From the NCBI GenBank assembly GCA_026261815.1, contig JAMPIT010000484.1, forward strand, positions 13,180,501-13,244,500: DNA of 64,000 nt, in the 5' to 3' direction. Source of the stretch: Monarcha castaneiventris obscurior. Lineage: Eukaryota > Chordata > Aves > Passeriformes > Monarchidae. The notes beneath the pieces were generated by a model, which searched no databases, had not been told where the DNA came from, and saw only the letters and a program-made list of their open reading frames with translations. The first letter of the stretch is position 1. Each line of letters opens with the position of its first letter. Of this stretch, positions 27,041 through 41,399 are shown in pieces. The position numbers were made by a program, and so were the translations under genes.

Positions 27041-30000
27041 GAAAATGCAAGTTCCACTTTCCCTGCCAGGACCCCTGGGTGTGAGGCAGGTCCATGGGGC
27101 ACGCAGTTCCCATCAGGATCACACCAGCCCTGGCCCACGTGTCCCACAGGAATGTCAGGAAAACACCACCAGGGAAATGACAAAAACTAATCATCTGGTT
27201 TGCCTGTACCTCTGAGTGATTGCTTTGTGAGCAGTGTGACATCTTGCTGTGGGTGTTAGAATACTTGTGACATTCTGTAAGTGAAGAGTTCTGTGCGAGT
27301 GACACCATGACTGAAATGTTGTACCTCAGCACTGCCCCTGATTGCCTGCACAAGTGCCTCTGTGTGTGTGTGGCTTTCAAACTCTTGTGGAAAAGTGCCT
27401 GGGCACACAGATAAGAGAGAGATCTGCTTCCTTTTCCTAGGATTTGGTATTTGTTGCTAGTTTGGGCCTCCGTGTCTTCTAGTGTGTAAAAATTATCTTT
27501 ATATGGGGATAATTAGGAACATTTTGTTGAAAAACTGAAATTTGTTTCCAAAAAAATGTTTTGAAGGACGCAATACAGTGTGCAAATTCAGGTCAGACTT
27601 GGTGAACAGATGTGCACTTTCTTTGAAAAAGAGGGTTTTTTTGAAAGTTTTAAACATTTGTTTGTTGTATCGATGAGGCAAGTTAGGATGAATTCATAGA
27701 CAAGCACAGCAGGTTTTTTACCACAGCGTTGAACCTTGTGTGCACAAACCAGCATATACTTTGGCATTTTTTTTTCTTTTATAATATGTCTAACTTTGCT
27801 GCATGTTTGTATGAATTTACATACATTTCATATACATATGGTCTGTCATTTAATTCTCCTCTGCGTCATTACACAAGAATGCCAAAGCTGATTCTAATTG
27901 TTCAGCAAACTAAAGGAATTTAGGGAGGCTGCCCAGAAATTCAACGTTACTTAAATAAAATACACATGTATTTTAAACCTTTTAACAGACACGTTCTGTG
28001 CCATACCCCCTTTACTAATATTAAAATAAGACTTATCAGCACAAGCTGCATAAGGTTGTGCTGCTGGAGCCAAATCCTGGGATCAGCATCCAGGCCACGA
28101 GCCTGCAATCAGTTACACTTATGTTGAACTTCATGCACATTTGTCATTCTTTTGAAATCAGCAGGATTATTCACCTCCATAAGACAAGTATGTGTGGAAC
28201 TGATTCCATGAGCAGACCCTCCATTTTTATTGGCTTTGTTATGAATCTGAGAGCAGGAAGGAAAAAAAAAAAATCTGCATTTGGACCACAGAATTTAGCT
28301 CCTAGGAATCACAGTGGAGACAAAACTGTGGCACTCAGGCTGCTGGTGTCAGTGAAGGAGAAAAGGATCACGCAGATGACACGCATGGCCAGTGGTGGGA
28401 GGCGTGTTCTGGGGGATAAAAGAGATTATGGAGAACAAGAGAGTGGAAAGTTATTCCATTGGTTCCCTGTCTGAGCTGAACCTTTTGAGCTCCTGTGAAA
28501 AATCACAAGCAGATCACGAAATGGTAGGAATGGTAGGAAAACAGTAGAAGAAGTGTAGAAGGAAGGATTAGGAGGGTTTTTTTTAGTTTGTAAGTTCATA
28601 ACATCTGTATCTAGTAAATATTTTGATCCCAGAGTTTCCCAAGCAGTTTAGTTGAACCTGCAGAAGGATGTTTTTTGGCTCATGCTAAATGATAATGTTA
28701 ATATCATGTAGGAAACATTTTATCTTCCCTAGACACTGATTTTTTACATCACTCCTGGAAGTGCTGTTTGCAGTTCTCAGAGTCATGTGCAGTAGTTACA
28801 GAATCTTTTGTTATCTGTGCCAGTATTTAGCAATAAAACTTTAAATGTATGTGCAAATATGATATAAATGATCTGATTTCCTTTGATCCTTGAGGAATTT
28901 TTGTTTGCATAGTTGGGATTGAGGCTTTTCATAATAACATGCACGCCCTCCCTTCGCTGCCCAAATGAAAGGCCAATAGCAGCTCTGAGGAGGTTGGGCA
29001 GGCTAAATGAAACCTTGTTGCATTGGATGAACCTCTCTGCTGCAGGTAATTAACGCTTTTCATTTTGAAGAATGAGTTCAAGCACTTGAGGGAATTTGGA
29101 ACAATATTTTGTGTTTTATTCCAACTAGTAATGTAGAAAGGAAATGAAATAAGACTAATTTTATTTTCCATTTTTGCTGTCTCTCCTCTCTCTGTGTTCT
29201 TTCTCTTGTTGAAAAACTATTGTCATTTATGCCATTAAAACACAGAATTATTGCCCCCAGACTTTCAGTGAACCACAGCTGTTGACCTTTTTTGTCAAAA
29301 GCTTTGAATACAAAGCTACATTGGGAACATTTGTAGCCTGTGGACCATGACAGTACTGTAGACTTCTCTCCTGTCCTGACAGAAGAGAGTGCCAGAGGGT
29401 GTGCTCACATAGTGACTACATTATTTTCTGGCAATTGTGGTAAAGATTTCCTTGCTTTGGGTTTTTCTGCCTCCTCTCAAGTGTACAGTCATCTTTCAGA
29501 CCTATTATACCACCTTCTGAATGCTGTGGCCTTGTCCCTTAGGCTACATAATCCATTGTGTAAAATGTTTACCAGTCCTGTACAGATATTAAATTAAGCA
29601 TTGCAGCTTAACATGAAGTGTGTAGATACTTGAAGCTGGATTTAAAAGACATCTTGATTTCCTTGCTGTGTAATAGTATATTACATTGAATGGGAAAGAA
29701 AGTTAAAAATTAACCTTTTCTAGTAAAAAAAGTGCTATTTTTCAGTGAAGGCTTTGAATATTAAAATAAAAAATAGGGAATACTAAGCATGTGAAAAATT
29801 CAAGATGTCTTCACTTGAAATATGCCATAAACTCCTTTATTTTTCTGGCTGAATAAAATAAGCACTTGTGAGCAGTGCACACCAGCTGCTGCATCTGTAA
29901 GGAAACCAAGTACTTTCCCACAGTACATGCTGTATATTTCATTCTTACAGCATTTTATTTTGACAGGTAATCTTCATTTTTCTCCATATGGAGACAAAAT

Positions 30001-31996
30001 TTAGAGGATAAGTACAAAGTAAAGGCAGTATTCAGTGTGTTTCACAGTTTCTGTGAATTAAAATAGAGGCATGTTTTTATTGACAAATATGAGCACGTGT
30101 AAAGTTCTCCTTATAAATACATTGTCTACATGTAGCATGAAATGGCAAGTTTGGACCTAATTTCTTCCTTCTCTGTGCTGCTGATATTACCTCAGTCTTT
30201 CTCTTGTGAGTGTATGAGGGAAACAGAAAGGGTGGTAGTGGAAGGGAATTCTGCTTTTTTTCTTAGGCTAATTTTCTCAGTGAAACTTGATCTGTCTTGG
30301 TAACATTTATGAGACTTTGCGAACAGAGAAGGAGCAATGTGATGTGAATGCAAAAATCATGCATTTTCAACACAATTAATTAGATTTCACTGCAACTTAT
30401 ATACAAAAAAAAAAAAACCCCAAATCAAATCCTTTCTTAACTGAGGTTTCTAAGCATTACCATAATTGTAAGCATACACTTATTCTAAATAGTCTTCCCT
30501 TAGAGAATAAACAGGTACATTTTTTTTGAATCCACAGTCAAGTCCACTTAGAGGTGCAAGGAACAGAAATTGTACTTGCAATTCAACTGGTATTTTGAAA
30601 TTTTTCTGGCAGAAAAGAGGCTGCCTTTCAGAAAACTGTTTTCTATACACTTCCCCCTCCCATCCCCCCTTTTCTATAATAGGACAATACACTTCTTTCA
30701 GCTGAGCCTCAAAGTTCTTGAATATCCTGAAAATCAAAATCAGGATTAATGCTGGAAACATATGCACATATCCCAGAAAGTTTAACCTGTGACCCACAGG
30801 CTCCTGGTCACTCCAGATCCCAGGAAACAATGTCTGGCACATCAGGCCACAGTGATTAAACAAGAATTCAGGCTCCTCTGCCTTAGGTAAAACCAAAGAA
30901 CTACAGCAATGTCCAAAAGACTTTGTAGCAAAAAGGATGAAGAGTAGCAACAGGCACTGAAGACATGATTTAAGCCCATTTCATCCAATAACCTCTTCTA
31001 AATTTACAGCAATTTTACTGGAAGAGCTGAGTGTTTGAAATGCCTACAGCTATTTATAATTAGAATACCTGTTGTCCAATCATACTTTTATATCTTATAC
31101 GACAGTATAGTAGTTGAGAAGATAAATGACATCAAATTACTCAATAGTGTGTGATAGAATGTGGATTTCTGGCTGAGGATGCACTTCAAAGGCCAGGGAT
31201 GAGTGAGGGTTCCTCAGTGCTGAAGACTCTGATGGGAAAAGGGAGTAGGAGCATTAGGACATTGGCTCCTGACACTGATTCTGAACAAAGCACTTATGTG
31301 GAATCAGATTTGTGGCAGTATTTGAGTAGAAGAAGTACATTGTTTCCACTCAAATCCACCTTGTTTTCCTAAATTAATAGACTGTTGTACTATCAAGAGG
31401 TACAGATTCCTTCCTTTTCTTTTGGTAGCTGACACAGTATATCTATTTTATTTTTGTTGCAATTGCAGGGAGATTGGCACAAACCCCACTGTATGAAAGG
31501 AATAAAATGCTAGTTGTATACATGAATTTACCTGTAGATTCTTTTTAATACACTAGGGCAAAAAGGGAGGGTATATTCTGTTGTCATTAATGCGATCCTG
31601 TCATCCTGAAAAACAAGCTATTAACAGTTATGATATATAAAAATTAACATGAGGATTTGTTATTGGACACCATGGCAGTAGAAATAGGTATGGACTGAGT
31701 AAAGAGGTTAAAGGAATACATTAGGTAATGCAAGAGGAATCACACAAAGAGCTGAGAACTGCAATTCAAAGTAACTGGGATCTAGGAAGTGAAGGACAAA
31801 TACAGCTAAGATTTGGAGATCTGAGAGTACCATACCTTTCATATTGGTATTTTCTAATTATATTGGCTAGGTAATTAATTTTAATCTGTAGAAACCAAAA
31901 AACTCAAATTAATAAGAAGGCCCTGTCTGCTTACTAGTGTGTTTTGAAAGCAGAAGTTTAAACACAAGGGTGACCTATTCTTAATATAAATGCCTC

Positions 31997-32016
31997 TTTT
32001 TTTTTTTTTTTTTTTT
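31997..32016. repeat. Poly(T)20 homopolymer
   Basis: Twenty consecutive T. This could be the poly(A) tail of a minus-strand retroposon, but I recognise no body on its right-hand side (32017 onward) and no flanking target-site duplication. Confidence 0.85.
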
Positions 32017-33892
32017 AATTTAGCCCAAAAAACCCATGTTCAACACACTTATTTTTGGCTGTTATTTCATTCAAAGTCTTGATAACATGAAAGGGACAAG
32101 TGTCTTCCTGAGCTAAACTGTCAGGGGTCCTTCTCTCAATACCTGTAGCCTGAGGCTGCTTTGTCCCAGCCCAGACTGTCCTTTGCTTGTCATCCTTACC
32201 TAAAAATTGCCTTCCTCCAACTCTTTTGACAGGGATATTTAAAAAACTACTTCTGTCTGAAAACAGAGGATGGCCAATCTTCCTCCTCTCTGAGGTTCTT
32301 TCCCATGACTCTCTCCTATGTCACAATTTTCTCCTGTTTTTTGAATAAATATCCATTATCTCCCAGCTGCCACTTTTTTCTACAGATGGCTTTCTGTGGC
32401 TTGCAACAGTGCTTGCAAGAGACCTTGGCAGAGCATAACTCCACTGGGCATGGCCTTATTTTGGGGAAGAACTCAGAAGTCCAAGAATACAGGTCAGAAA
32501 AAAGGCTGAACTGCTGAGCCCTGCAAAGGTGGGGTATCCTGTGCAGAGCAGGGTATAGCAAACATGGGAGAACTTGAAATGATGAGGGCAGAGTAGGAAA
32601 AGGTGTGAGAGAAAGAGGAATCCAGGGTTTAAGGTTTCTATGAATGCATGAGATGGGAGATTTCAACCCCTGCTCTTGTTGCCTAAGTGCATTCATTACT
32701 TTGTTGTGCATTTCATCTCCTAAATCTTTTCAAGGTGATCTTTATCACCTTATTAAGTACATTTTTTTTTCTGGGAAAAGGAGTCTCTGTATCCAGAAAG
32801 AGAAAAATGTCTTACTGCTGTTACTGAAGTTTGTGGGAGGAAAAACAAATTTTAGAGAATTGTTTGTGAAAGACGGGGTTAAATTTTTGAGGTCATATGG
32901 GGAATGTTAAACACTGACAAATATCCCAACTCAGATGTGCCTGTCCACTTTGCACTCAATGTTCTCTTTTGTGTCCCAAAATTGAGCTTTATCAGGGAAT
33001 TACTGTGCTGTGTTATTTTGTTATTGTGCTAATATCAGAAGCACATCAAGGCAAAATAATTTTTTAGAAAGAAATTAAAAGAGACTGTAAAGTTCAAGTC
33101 AATGGTCAATCTTTAAGGACAAAAATTTAATAATAAAAATAAGAAAATAAGTCTCTCTGGAAGAAATAGGAAACAAGTAGGAATTAATGGGCAATTTTTC
33201 TCCCCATTTGATACTCTTGGGAAACAAAAAACAATAATGAAAACAAATTCATTATTTGTCATGTTATAAACTAGATTCATAGGCTGAAATATTTTTAAAT
33301 TCTTGACAAACTTGAAATCAATATATATATATGTATTGCCAAAATAAAATATGAGCATGACAGGTTCATGATATGAGCAAAGGAACATTTTTTGAGCACA
33401 TTAGATGCAAAAACATTGGAAACTATTCATCTGATTTAATTGTAATCTTTTGCCAAAAACATTAATGCATTACCTTTGAAGAGTAATTGGTATAAAGAAT
33501 ATCCTCAAAGAGGAGCATTTCCACATGCCTAGGCTTTCTTTTGCCCTCATTAAACTTTATTCTGAGTTGAATATTTCCTGTCTATAGCATAAGGATTATT
33601 CTTGTTCTGCAAACATCTTAACCTATTAGTTTTGTCACATTATGTTCTCTGATGCCTTTTGCAGATGAAAATCAGTTAATGACAATCAAAGGGAACGTTT
33701 AAGCTCTTTAATGTTTTCAGATTTGCCTTTCTCCTTTGTTTGACCAGACAGGTTGGAAGCTCATTTTGGTCAGCCTGTTCATCAGGTGAAACAGGCACAT
33801 TTTTAAGCATTAATTGCTTTCAGGCAGAATAGGAATATGTGCAATATGTACAGTGCAACTAGAGTTCAACACAACCATGAATTAAGGATGAA

Positions 33893-33935
33893 TGCTAAGA
33901 ATGGAAGGAACCTTGGGCAGTACTGTCATCTACAC
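33893..33935 (-). repeat. Possible degenerate CR1 3' end
   Basis: AATGGAAGGAACCTTGGG followed by TCATCTAC resembles the reverse complement of the CR1 3' UTR (pattern GAATGGAAGGGACCTT...TCATCTAGTCC). The terminal short repeats are not clear and the match decays quickly. It is a weak call. Confidence 0.3.
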
Positions 33936-34284
33936 TACTTCTAGTCCCAGCTTTGACTGAAGGACTCACTGAAGGAAATCCTGGTAGTTTAGCATCGTAT
34001 TTATGCATTTCTGTGGGACCCTGTGGGACCTGTCTTTCTCTGCAACTTTGAATCAATACTTTTTTGGAGTTAGACATTAGCTATACATGCATCACGATGA
34101 ATCCCTGGTCATTAGATGCTTTAACCAGATAAAATCAAGGCTTGTTGTTTTTATCAATTTGTATCATAGTCAAATGAGCTGATGCCATTGTACATGAACT
34201 GGATTTATTTCCTCATGAGCTCAAGATCAACTGGATCCTTAGAAGTCAAGATGATGTCGCAAAATGGAAGATATATTAAAAATA

Positions 34285-34431
34285 AAGTCTAGACTTACTA
34301 TCTCTCTCTCTTCCCACCCTCTCTCCTTCCCCTCAACATCCTCTTTTCCCCGCCCACATTATCTCATGAACTTTGCTTCTCACCATAAATTTGTCTGATA
34401 CTGACATTTCCAAGATAGTAAGTCTAGACTT
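34285..34431. repeat. Perfect 19-bp inverted repeat spanning 147 bp
   Basis: The left arm AAGTCTAGACTTACTATCT (34285-34303) and right arm AGATAGTAAGTCTAGACTT (34413-34431) are exact reverse complements. The complementarity stops abruptly on both sides. Each arm contains the self-palindrome AGTCTAGACT. The 109-bp interior is strongly pyrimidine-rich over its first 60 nt. No obvious target-site duplication flanks the arms. It could be a foldback or MITE-like element, or a template-switch inverted duplication. Confidence 0.75.
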
Positions 34432-37400
34432 CTGGAAACTCTGGAGACAAATGGAAAAGTCATCGAGGTGGTTCTTAAGTGTCTTGGGCAGTGTTCCCAG
34501 GGCACCTTTGACAATCAGTGTTACTTTCCCATTTCCGCTCCACAGTTAGAGGTCTTGTCCATTAGCTTCTGCCTGAAGCTGGTCCTGTGGACCAGCCAAC
34601 ACCTGTGATAGGGATTTTGTGGGTGTGTGATCCAGTAGGACGTTTCCTTAACTTCTCATGGCCTCTGTAGTCACAACAATTTTTAAGGATCTTTGCCATT
34701 TTTTTTTTTTTTTTAAGCTGAAGGCTCCCACTCCTGGGGGATAATCCTGGTCACACAAAGCCTGGTAAAGGACATTGGCTGGTTTTGCTTACTCTTGATT
34801 AGTCACTAGTAGCAGATATTAGCTGCTCTTTGCACATGCACATGTACAACCTGTGCTGTGAAAGCAACTTTACCTGTTGTTATCCAGGGGACCTGACTTT
34901 GATGTGTTTGGACACTCTTGTGCAACAGTGTCAAAGCTATAGTGAATGCTTTGGCTGGTATTTAGCAGGCTTTTATTTGGGTTTTAGTTTACTTGTTTCA
35001 TTACAGCTTGTAAGGTGCTGACAAAAGCCAAGGGAGCAGAATTGCACTGGAGCAGATCTGTTTTGGTAAGACAGAAGCCCAAGGGCCACAAGAAGGGGCC
35101 AGGCTGCCTGCAGACACACAGTGTGCAAGCTCATTAAAAATATCTCCCTTGTTAATGTCTTTTATCACTTACTGCTAATGAGCCTTGGACAGACATAGCT
35201 TTGAGGGATGCCATATGTTTTTTTAAAAGAAGAGTTTTGTCTGACAGTGAGTTTGGAAGAGGATCTCAAAGCTTTGGCTAGGTTCCCCTTTTTTCATAGA
35301 TATTATAATGCTTTGTGATTAAATAATGTCTAGAGATGAATATTCCAAGAGGTCAGTTCTTCCAGGTGTCAGGTGTTTTCTGCCAACTAAAGAATGTGAT
35401 TTTTGGGATGTGAAGAAGCACTGCACACCACTTGTGGATCTCTAAGTGTGACAAATGTCACATTCCTTTTGTGAAGTGGAATTATTATATAAATAAGAGT
35501 TAATATAATAACTCTCTGGATGTATATTTACATCCATTCTGAAAACTGCTAATTGCCAATGACTATGTGTTTAGAGGTATAAAATTGAGTAATATAATGA
35601 TTTCTTCTTTTCAAAACCTACCAGCTCAAATGATTTAACAAAATTTTCAACTCTACTGTGCTTTTTTCCCTGCTTTTATGAGTGTCCACTATATAGTGCC
35701 TATATTACACATAGTGGATTTGAGTGTATTTATAAAGATATTTCAGAGGTGTATTTGAGTGTCTGTAATGCAGTCACTGGTGCACAGAGATTTGGTTTAC
35801 AGAGATTTGGTTCAGAAATGCCTGACTGCATGCAGCCTGCTGGCACTAACATCAGTAGCATCAGCAAAGTCCTGCTCACTCACATTTCCCTGATGTCAGA
35901 TGTGTTTTTACTTCTGGGCAGCATTGAGGAACCTGTGCAAAAGCTTTGATTCATCTGTCTGTGTGTCAGTTTCCAACCAGTGTCTTAAGATGAACCAGTT
36001 CCTCTTGTATCTGCTCTACCACGTGTTCCTTTGACCTTTCTGGGGAGGTTGATGGATGTGTTTTTAAGTATCTGCAAGTGAATTGTAATATATGCTAAAA
36101 TTATATATTTTTGCAATATTTCTGCCAAAATGAACTACAGTGGATGGCTTGTGTCCACATTACTTTGGAATGTGCATGCTCATAAAATTTTACGCCGGAC
36201 ATTTGACATTTTGCCAACATTCATTTGCTATCACATCACCATCATTTCCTACTTTAAACTTGTGAGTACCAAGCTCATGTACAAGCAGGGCTGTCTGGTG
36301 CTTAGGACATGGTGCATTGAGAGGGGAAGGGGAGATGAAGTCACCAAGTCTGTGGGAAGGTCTATACAAGCAGCATAGTAATGCTTGAGTTTTGTTCATC
36401 CTGCCTTAGACAACTGCATGAGATGGGTAAAAAACCAAAAAATCCAAAATCCATAAGTAAACTTTCTGGTATTTCTGGTATTTGCATTCTAAGGGCTTAT
36501 CTCTCATTAAGTTGAGGGAATTTTCTGCCAATAACAAGTGAGAGCTTCATTAATATGCACATAAGCTGTAGTCCAGGAAATTACAGGTCAGAGGCGCCTC
36601 TGTTGTCTGCAGAACACAATGAAAGACCTGTTTTCATGATTCTGTTATTTAAAACAGTATTTCTTCCTTTAAATAGAATTTTAGCCAGAGAATGTAAAGG
36701 AATGTTGTCAAAGTAAACTGTGTAGCTCCTATTGGTAACTAATATTTTGGGATTCTGCAACAGAAGAGAGTAGCAAAATCTGTATTGACTTTAACACTTA
36801 GTTCAGTTGCACATTTTCAATTCATTTTGGCAATTACCTGAGCTGGTCTTTTTGTTCATAATTCTGTTTTATTCAGGTTCACAGCACAGGCTAGGGGCCC
36901 TCAATACAAAATAATTTCTATTAATATTTATGTTATTTTTAAAATTTGAAGTCATTTCTACTCTACTACTTTAAAAAAAGTCTTTTTTCTTTTTCTTTTG
37001 TAAATGTATTTGACCTGATCTAGATATGCAGTATGGGAAATCTGCCATACACCTGCACATTCATACCAGCAAAGCTCTATACATCCACAGGGCTGGCAGG
37101 AGGATGAGATGGGCCTTTCTGGAAATGTACATCCTTGCTGTCATGATGACCTTTAAAGGAGATGAACTTATAAGCCCTTAGGAGCAAGGTATTCTCAGTT
37201 GTAGGGGGGATTTTGGAAAGAGAAAATCGGATTTTGAGAGGAGAGCACATGAAGTTTGGAGGAGAGGAAAAGAGTTTCTATTAGTTTGAAATAAAAGGAA
37301 AATATAGAGATAAATATAAGAGGGAATATGAGAAATATAAGAGGGAGTAAAAGAGGAATGGATGATCCCCAAAGCTTCTGATGATTCTTAAGTTGTCAAA

Positions 37401-40400
37401 ATTTTTGTACTTCACCTGAACCATCTAGATTTTTATACTGATTTTCTATATAACATCTGTATGAGCTCATGCTATAAGAAACAGAAGTACTTGAAAGAAA
37501 ATGAACAAACAAGTCTGGTCTTTATTAGCAAAAGAAAACAAAGGACTAAAGCAAAATTAATCCCCTTTGTAACCATATAAAGTTAAGAGGCACAGCGTTA
37601 TGAGACAAACAGCAGAACAATTGCATCTGAAGTCTGTAATAAGATTTACAGCATTATATTTGAAGTAGCTTAAAACCATATTTATGAATGTTTTGCATTT
37701 TACATGAATCTTATGAAAAGATATAATTTTTCCAAAGTTTCTCTATTTTAGGAGTAAAACCTATAAAAAAGGACAACTTGCTGCACTGCAGACTGTTCAA
37801 GATTTCCCTCTGACCCCATTGTTGCTGGGCTTTGCTACTTAATTGCATTTATTTTGTGCCATCCAGTCACTGTGTGCTTAAAAGATAAATGTCAGATGTT
37901 GCATGAGAGAGTCCACATTTCATATACAATGATCTGTTGCTGACCTACCTCTGAAAACAGGAATGCTTCTGGTAGTGGTCTAGGGTATTACAGTGGTGTT
38001 TGAGTAACAGGTATGTGAGATAGAACTGGTTAAATGCAGGAAAAAAGGGATTGTAACAAATTGTAGTTGTTTCTTCTGAAACTCAAGATAAATTCCTTGT
38101 AGCATCTTTTTTAGGCAGAAGTTTCTCTCCCCACCTTGCTTCTGGAAGGCGCAGACCTCCCCCCTCTTCATGGGTTCTTCCTGTGGCAAACAAACCATGG
38201 ACAAACTATCAAATGCCATTTATTGCCACAGAATTTGGGGGATTCACATTTTCCTTCTAATTTTCTTACTAAAAAAACCACAGTAGAATTCTATTCGGGA
38301 CTGAGGATAGCAGGGCTAAAATTGAGGCTTCAGTAGGATTTGGCACACTTCAGCAGGGAGGCTGTGAGTCCTCCAAAGCTCACACAGCCTAAAGCCAGCC
38401 CTAGGCCTTGACCAGGAATTATGCAAGTGCAGTGGATATCTTCGTTCTTCAGTGTCTTTGTAAGTAAATAAAATCCCCATGGGCTATTCTGAGAATGAGA
38501 CAAATTCGAGTTAAATACCATCTGCATTATGTGTTTTAATATATGGGTGGGTAGCAGTAAATATTATGTAACTATTAACTTTTGGACAAAAAAGCAATGC
38601 CTTGCTATCCCCTTGTTAGGCCCTCATTCCCTGGGGTACTGAACACTCATTTTCCGTAGTAATAACTCAGCCCATTAATTTCATCAAATGGTTGCATCAG
38701 ATAATACATTTTAGTTTGCATAGCTTAAAACTAGTAATCCCAAGAGATTAATAAAGTTATGAAAGTTACTAGAATTAGTCAAATTTCATGAAGAGAAAGG
38801 ATTACCATGGTACTATTTTCATTCTTGTTGTCAATCTATCAAAAGCATCTACAAGGCAGATCTTAACCCTGAGTGAATAGCAACAATTCAGGATTTCAAA
38901 ACTTCCCAGTTTCCAGAAATTCTGCTTTGCAATTGTGACTGTACAAAGCAGAATGGAGGTCTATGTCCAGTGCATTAATTCTATCATCTTTACATCTTAA
39001 AACAACGTGCAGTTAAAAATATAAAATAATTATTAGATATAATTCATGAAAAATCCAGATATGTGGCACTGATAAATTGGTTTGAACTGGTCACTTAACA
39101 TGTAGTTAATCTGCAAAGAATTTGTGATGATGGATCTCTTGGACTTCTATTTTGAAAAAAGCAATGTTGATTAGTAGACATCCATGACAATTTTTTCTGA
39201 CTTTTCACTTTATATTGTTTTGTTTTGTCAGAATAAATTTGCGTACCTATCTTTGAAGTAAAGCATTGACTCTCTGTCTTCCAGAGATCTTTAATCTTGT
39301 TCTAAACAGAAAATTAATTGTACTTTGCTTAATCTTATTGGGAATGCAGCTTTCAGGGTCATTTTTTTGTCCACATGGAACCAGGGACAATTGAAATTAA
39401 AAAATATGTATGTCAGTTCACCCATTCTGTCTTCCTACTCCTTGTGCAACAACTTCTGCTGTCATGCTCCCAAAGCTTTTAATTTTGGGTAATATCTCAC
39501 CTTCAAAGACAGATTTTCAGTATGTGCAGGACTGGAATCAAAAACATAAAATAAGAAAGTTTGTCTTCCAGTTAGGCCTTAGTTTTTAGCTGGAGTGGGC
39601 TCTGAGTGACTAATTTATGCTAATTTAAGGATCTACATTTCTTTGGGGTGGAACATCACTGCAGGGAGCAAGGCCCTATAGTCCAACACTTGTAGCAATG
39701 AGTGGGCCATTATTCTACTGTAGGAGGTGGAACAGACTGTGTCACCTCTGATGCTGCTTTCAGGCTTTATTTGTCTTATCTGTTCAGAATGCTTTTCACT
39801 GTGCTTGTACAGCCATTCCAAAGGCTACTTATTATACAAATTTATGATAACTATGGAGTTAGTTACAGACCTATCCTCCCTTTGGAAGAAACATTTCTCT
39901 TCATCTCATATCCCACTGCAGAATGAAGACCTGGAAAGGCCCACATTGGCACTGACACATATTGTGCTTTTGACTTCAAGATAAATGAAAAGCAAACAAA
40001 CATGTCTTTGTCTGACTAGTTTTGTCTTGGGCACACCCACCAATCCCTCATCAGCCAAGATAAATTGCTTCAGAGGGAGGACTTCCATGTTCACAGAAGG
40101 AATGCAGAAATTCTTTCTATTTTGTACATTCTTGGCATCTTTCCTTTGTTATCAATTTCACGTCCTCTTTGTGTTTTGAAGCCCTGCTTGGGAAAAGAGG
40201 TTATAAATATTAAAGCTCTGCACAAATTCTTAAGAATTATTTGGGAATTTTTTTTTGTTATGTCTTAAATATTCTTTGTTTCTGCTATTTTTAGCTCAAA
40301 GTTATCCTTCCCCATCCAAGCAGTGTATTTTTAGCTTGTCCAAATAGTCGAAAGTGTTGTTATTCATTAGACAGAGATTACTTTTGGCTTTCTTCTTTTC

Positions 40401-41399
40401 CAGTTCTGTTGTAGTATCATCAGCACTGAGAAACACACACTTAAAGCAGAGTTTGCGTCTATTATATGAAAGATACAGAATTTATATTTTGGAAGTTCTT
40501 TAATGAATCCCTTACCATAAACAGAGTTTTTAAGTACTGGAATGTGTGTCTTAAGTTGGACTTCATGAAGAAACATCCAAAGACTTTGTTCATAGTTGCA
40601 TAGGACTTCGTAATTAAAAATTTTTAGACGATCAGGCTGTGCTTGATACAGGTTCTGTATCGCTGTAGACAATGCAAATGTTTCTGGCATGACTTGAATT
40701 AGATGAGAATTTCCATTTTCCCCTCTCGTAAACATTTACAGCAGTTATTGGCACATACCTAAAAGGGCAGGATTTCAACATTTAACTAGGGGAAAATACA
40801 TATATTATATTGAACGCCATGTTTTAGCTCACATCCCTTTTTGCACTGTTCTAGAAAAAAAAAAGAAAAGTTACCTGGAGCTTTTCCACATAAACGTCTG
40901 TATTTTGTTGGCCAGGACTGTAAATAAATGGACCCTTTTCCCTCACGTGTGTGGGTAATGTACAGCTCCCTGTGTCACTTCCCACAATTACCTGAAGCTC
41001 CATAGGGGAACAGTGGGAAAGGATATGGAGTTAGCAATGAAAGGAACAGTCCAAGTGCAAAGCAAAAGAAAAAAGAAAAAAGAGTACTTTCTATAATTGG
41101 AAGGTCCATAAATTACTGTAGCCCTGGGGTCAAATATTTCTGTGTGGAATTGCTGGACCATTTAAGCAGCTATTCATTAAAACCATGTAAATGCTCCAAC
41201 AATCAAGCTATCATTTTACACTGATAGTGGTACCTGCTCCCTAGGAGGGAAAGCAAATGCGCGTTGATAAGGATACCCTAAGGTAGATTCCCACAAATGT
41301 AGCCCTTCTCCACACAAATATTTCCTTAAAGGCATCCTTTCAGGTAAACTTTTCAGATTTTCAGCCAGGCACCTGTATCCTGATGTTAGGACTGCTCCA
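34432..41399. other. AT-rich non-coding DNA, no gene seen
   Basis: No frame here is persuasive. The longest is 122 codons on the minus strand (40367-40735) and matches nothing I know. Small features include a T16 run at 34699-34714, a 14-bp tandem duplication at 35784-35812 (period 15), a perfect 14-bp palindrome at 36589-36602 and a purine-rich stretch at 37201-37362. That purine-rich stretch contains AAATATAAGAGGGA twice with a 21-bp period (37312-37346). Confidence 0.65.

Larger units (their letters stand above)
25663..34284. other. Non-coding DNA, no gene seen
   Basis: The stretch is mostly AT-rich with one GC-richer block at about 26740-27130. A frame of 156 codons on the minus strand (30480-30950) and one of 138 codons on the plus strand (28058-28474) match nothing I know, and both lengths are reachable by chance here. 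A degenerate CR1-like 3' end may lie at about 33893-33930 (GAATGGAAGGAACCTTGGG...TCATCTAC). A 10-bp tandem duplication (CTGTGGGACC twice) lies at 34011-34030. Confidence 0.6.

Noticed and set aside
30480..30950. 156-codon minus-strand frame, possibly a retroviral envelope or other protein fragment
   Set aside because: No diagnostic motif is seen, and by a rough estimate of stop frequency a frame of this length is not surprising in 64 kb.
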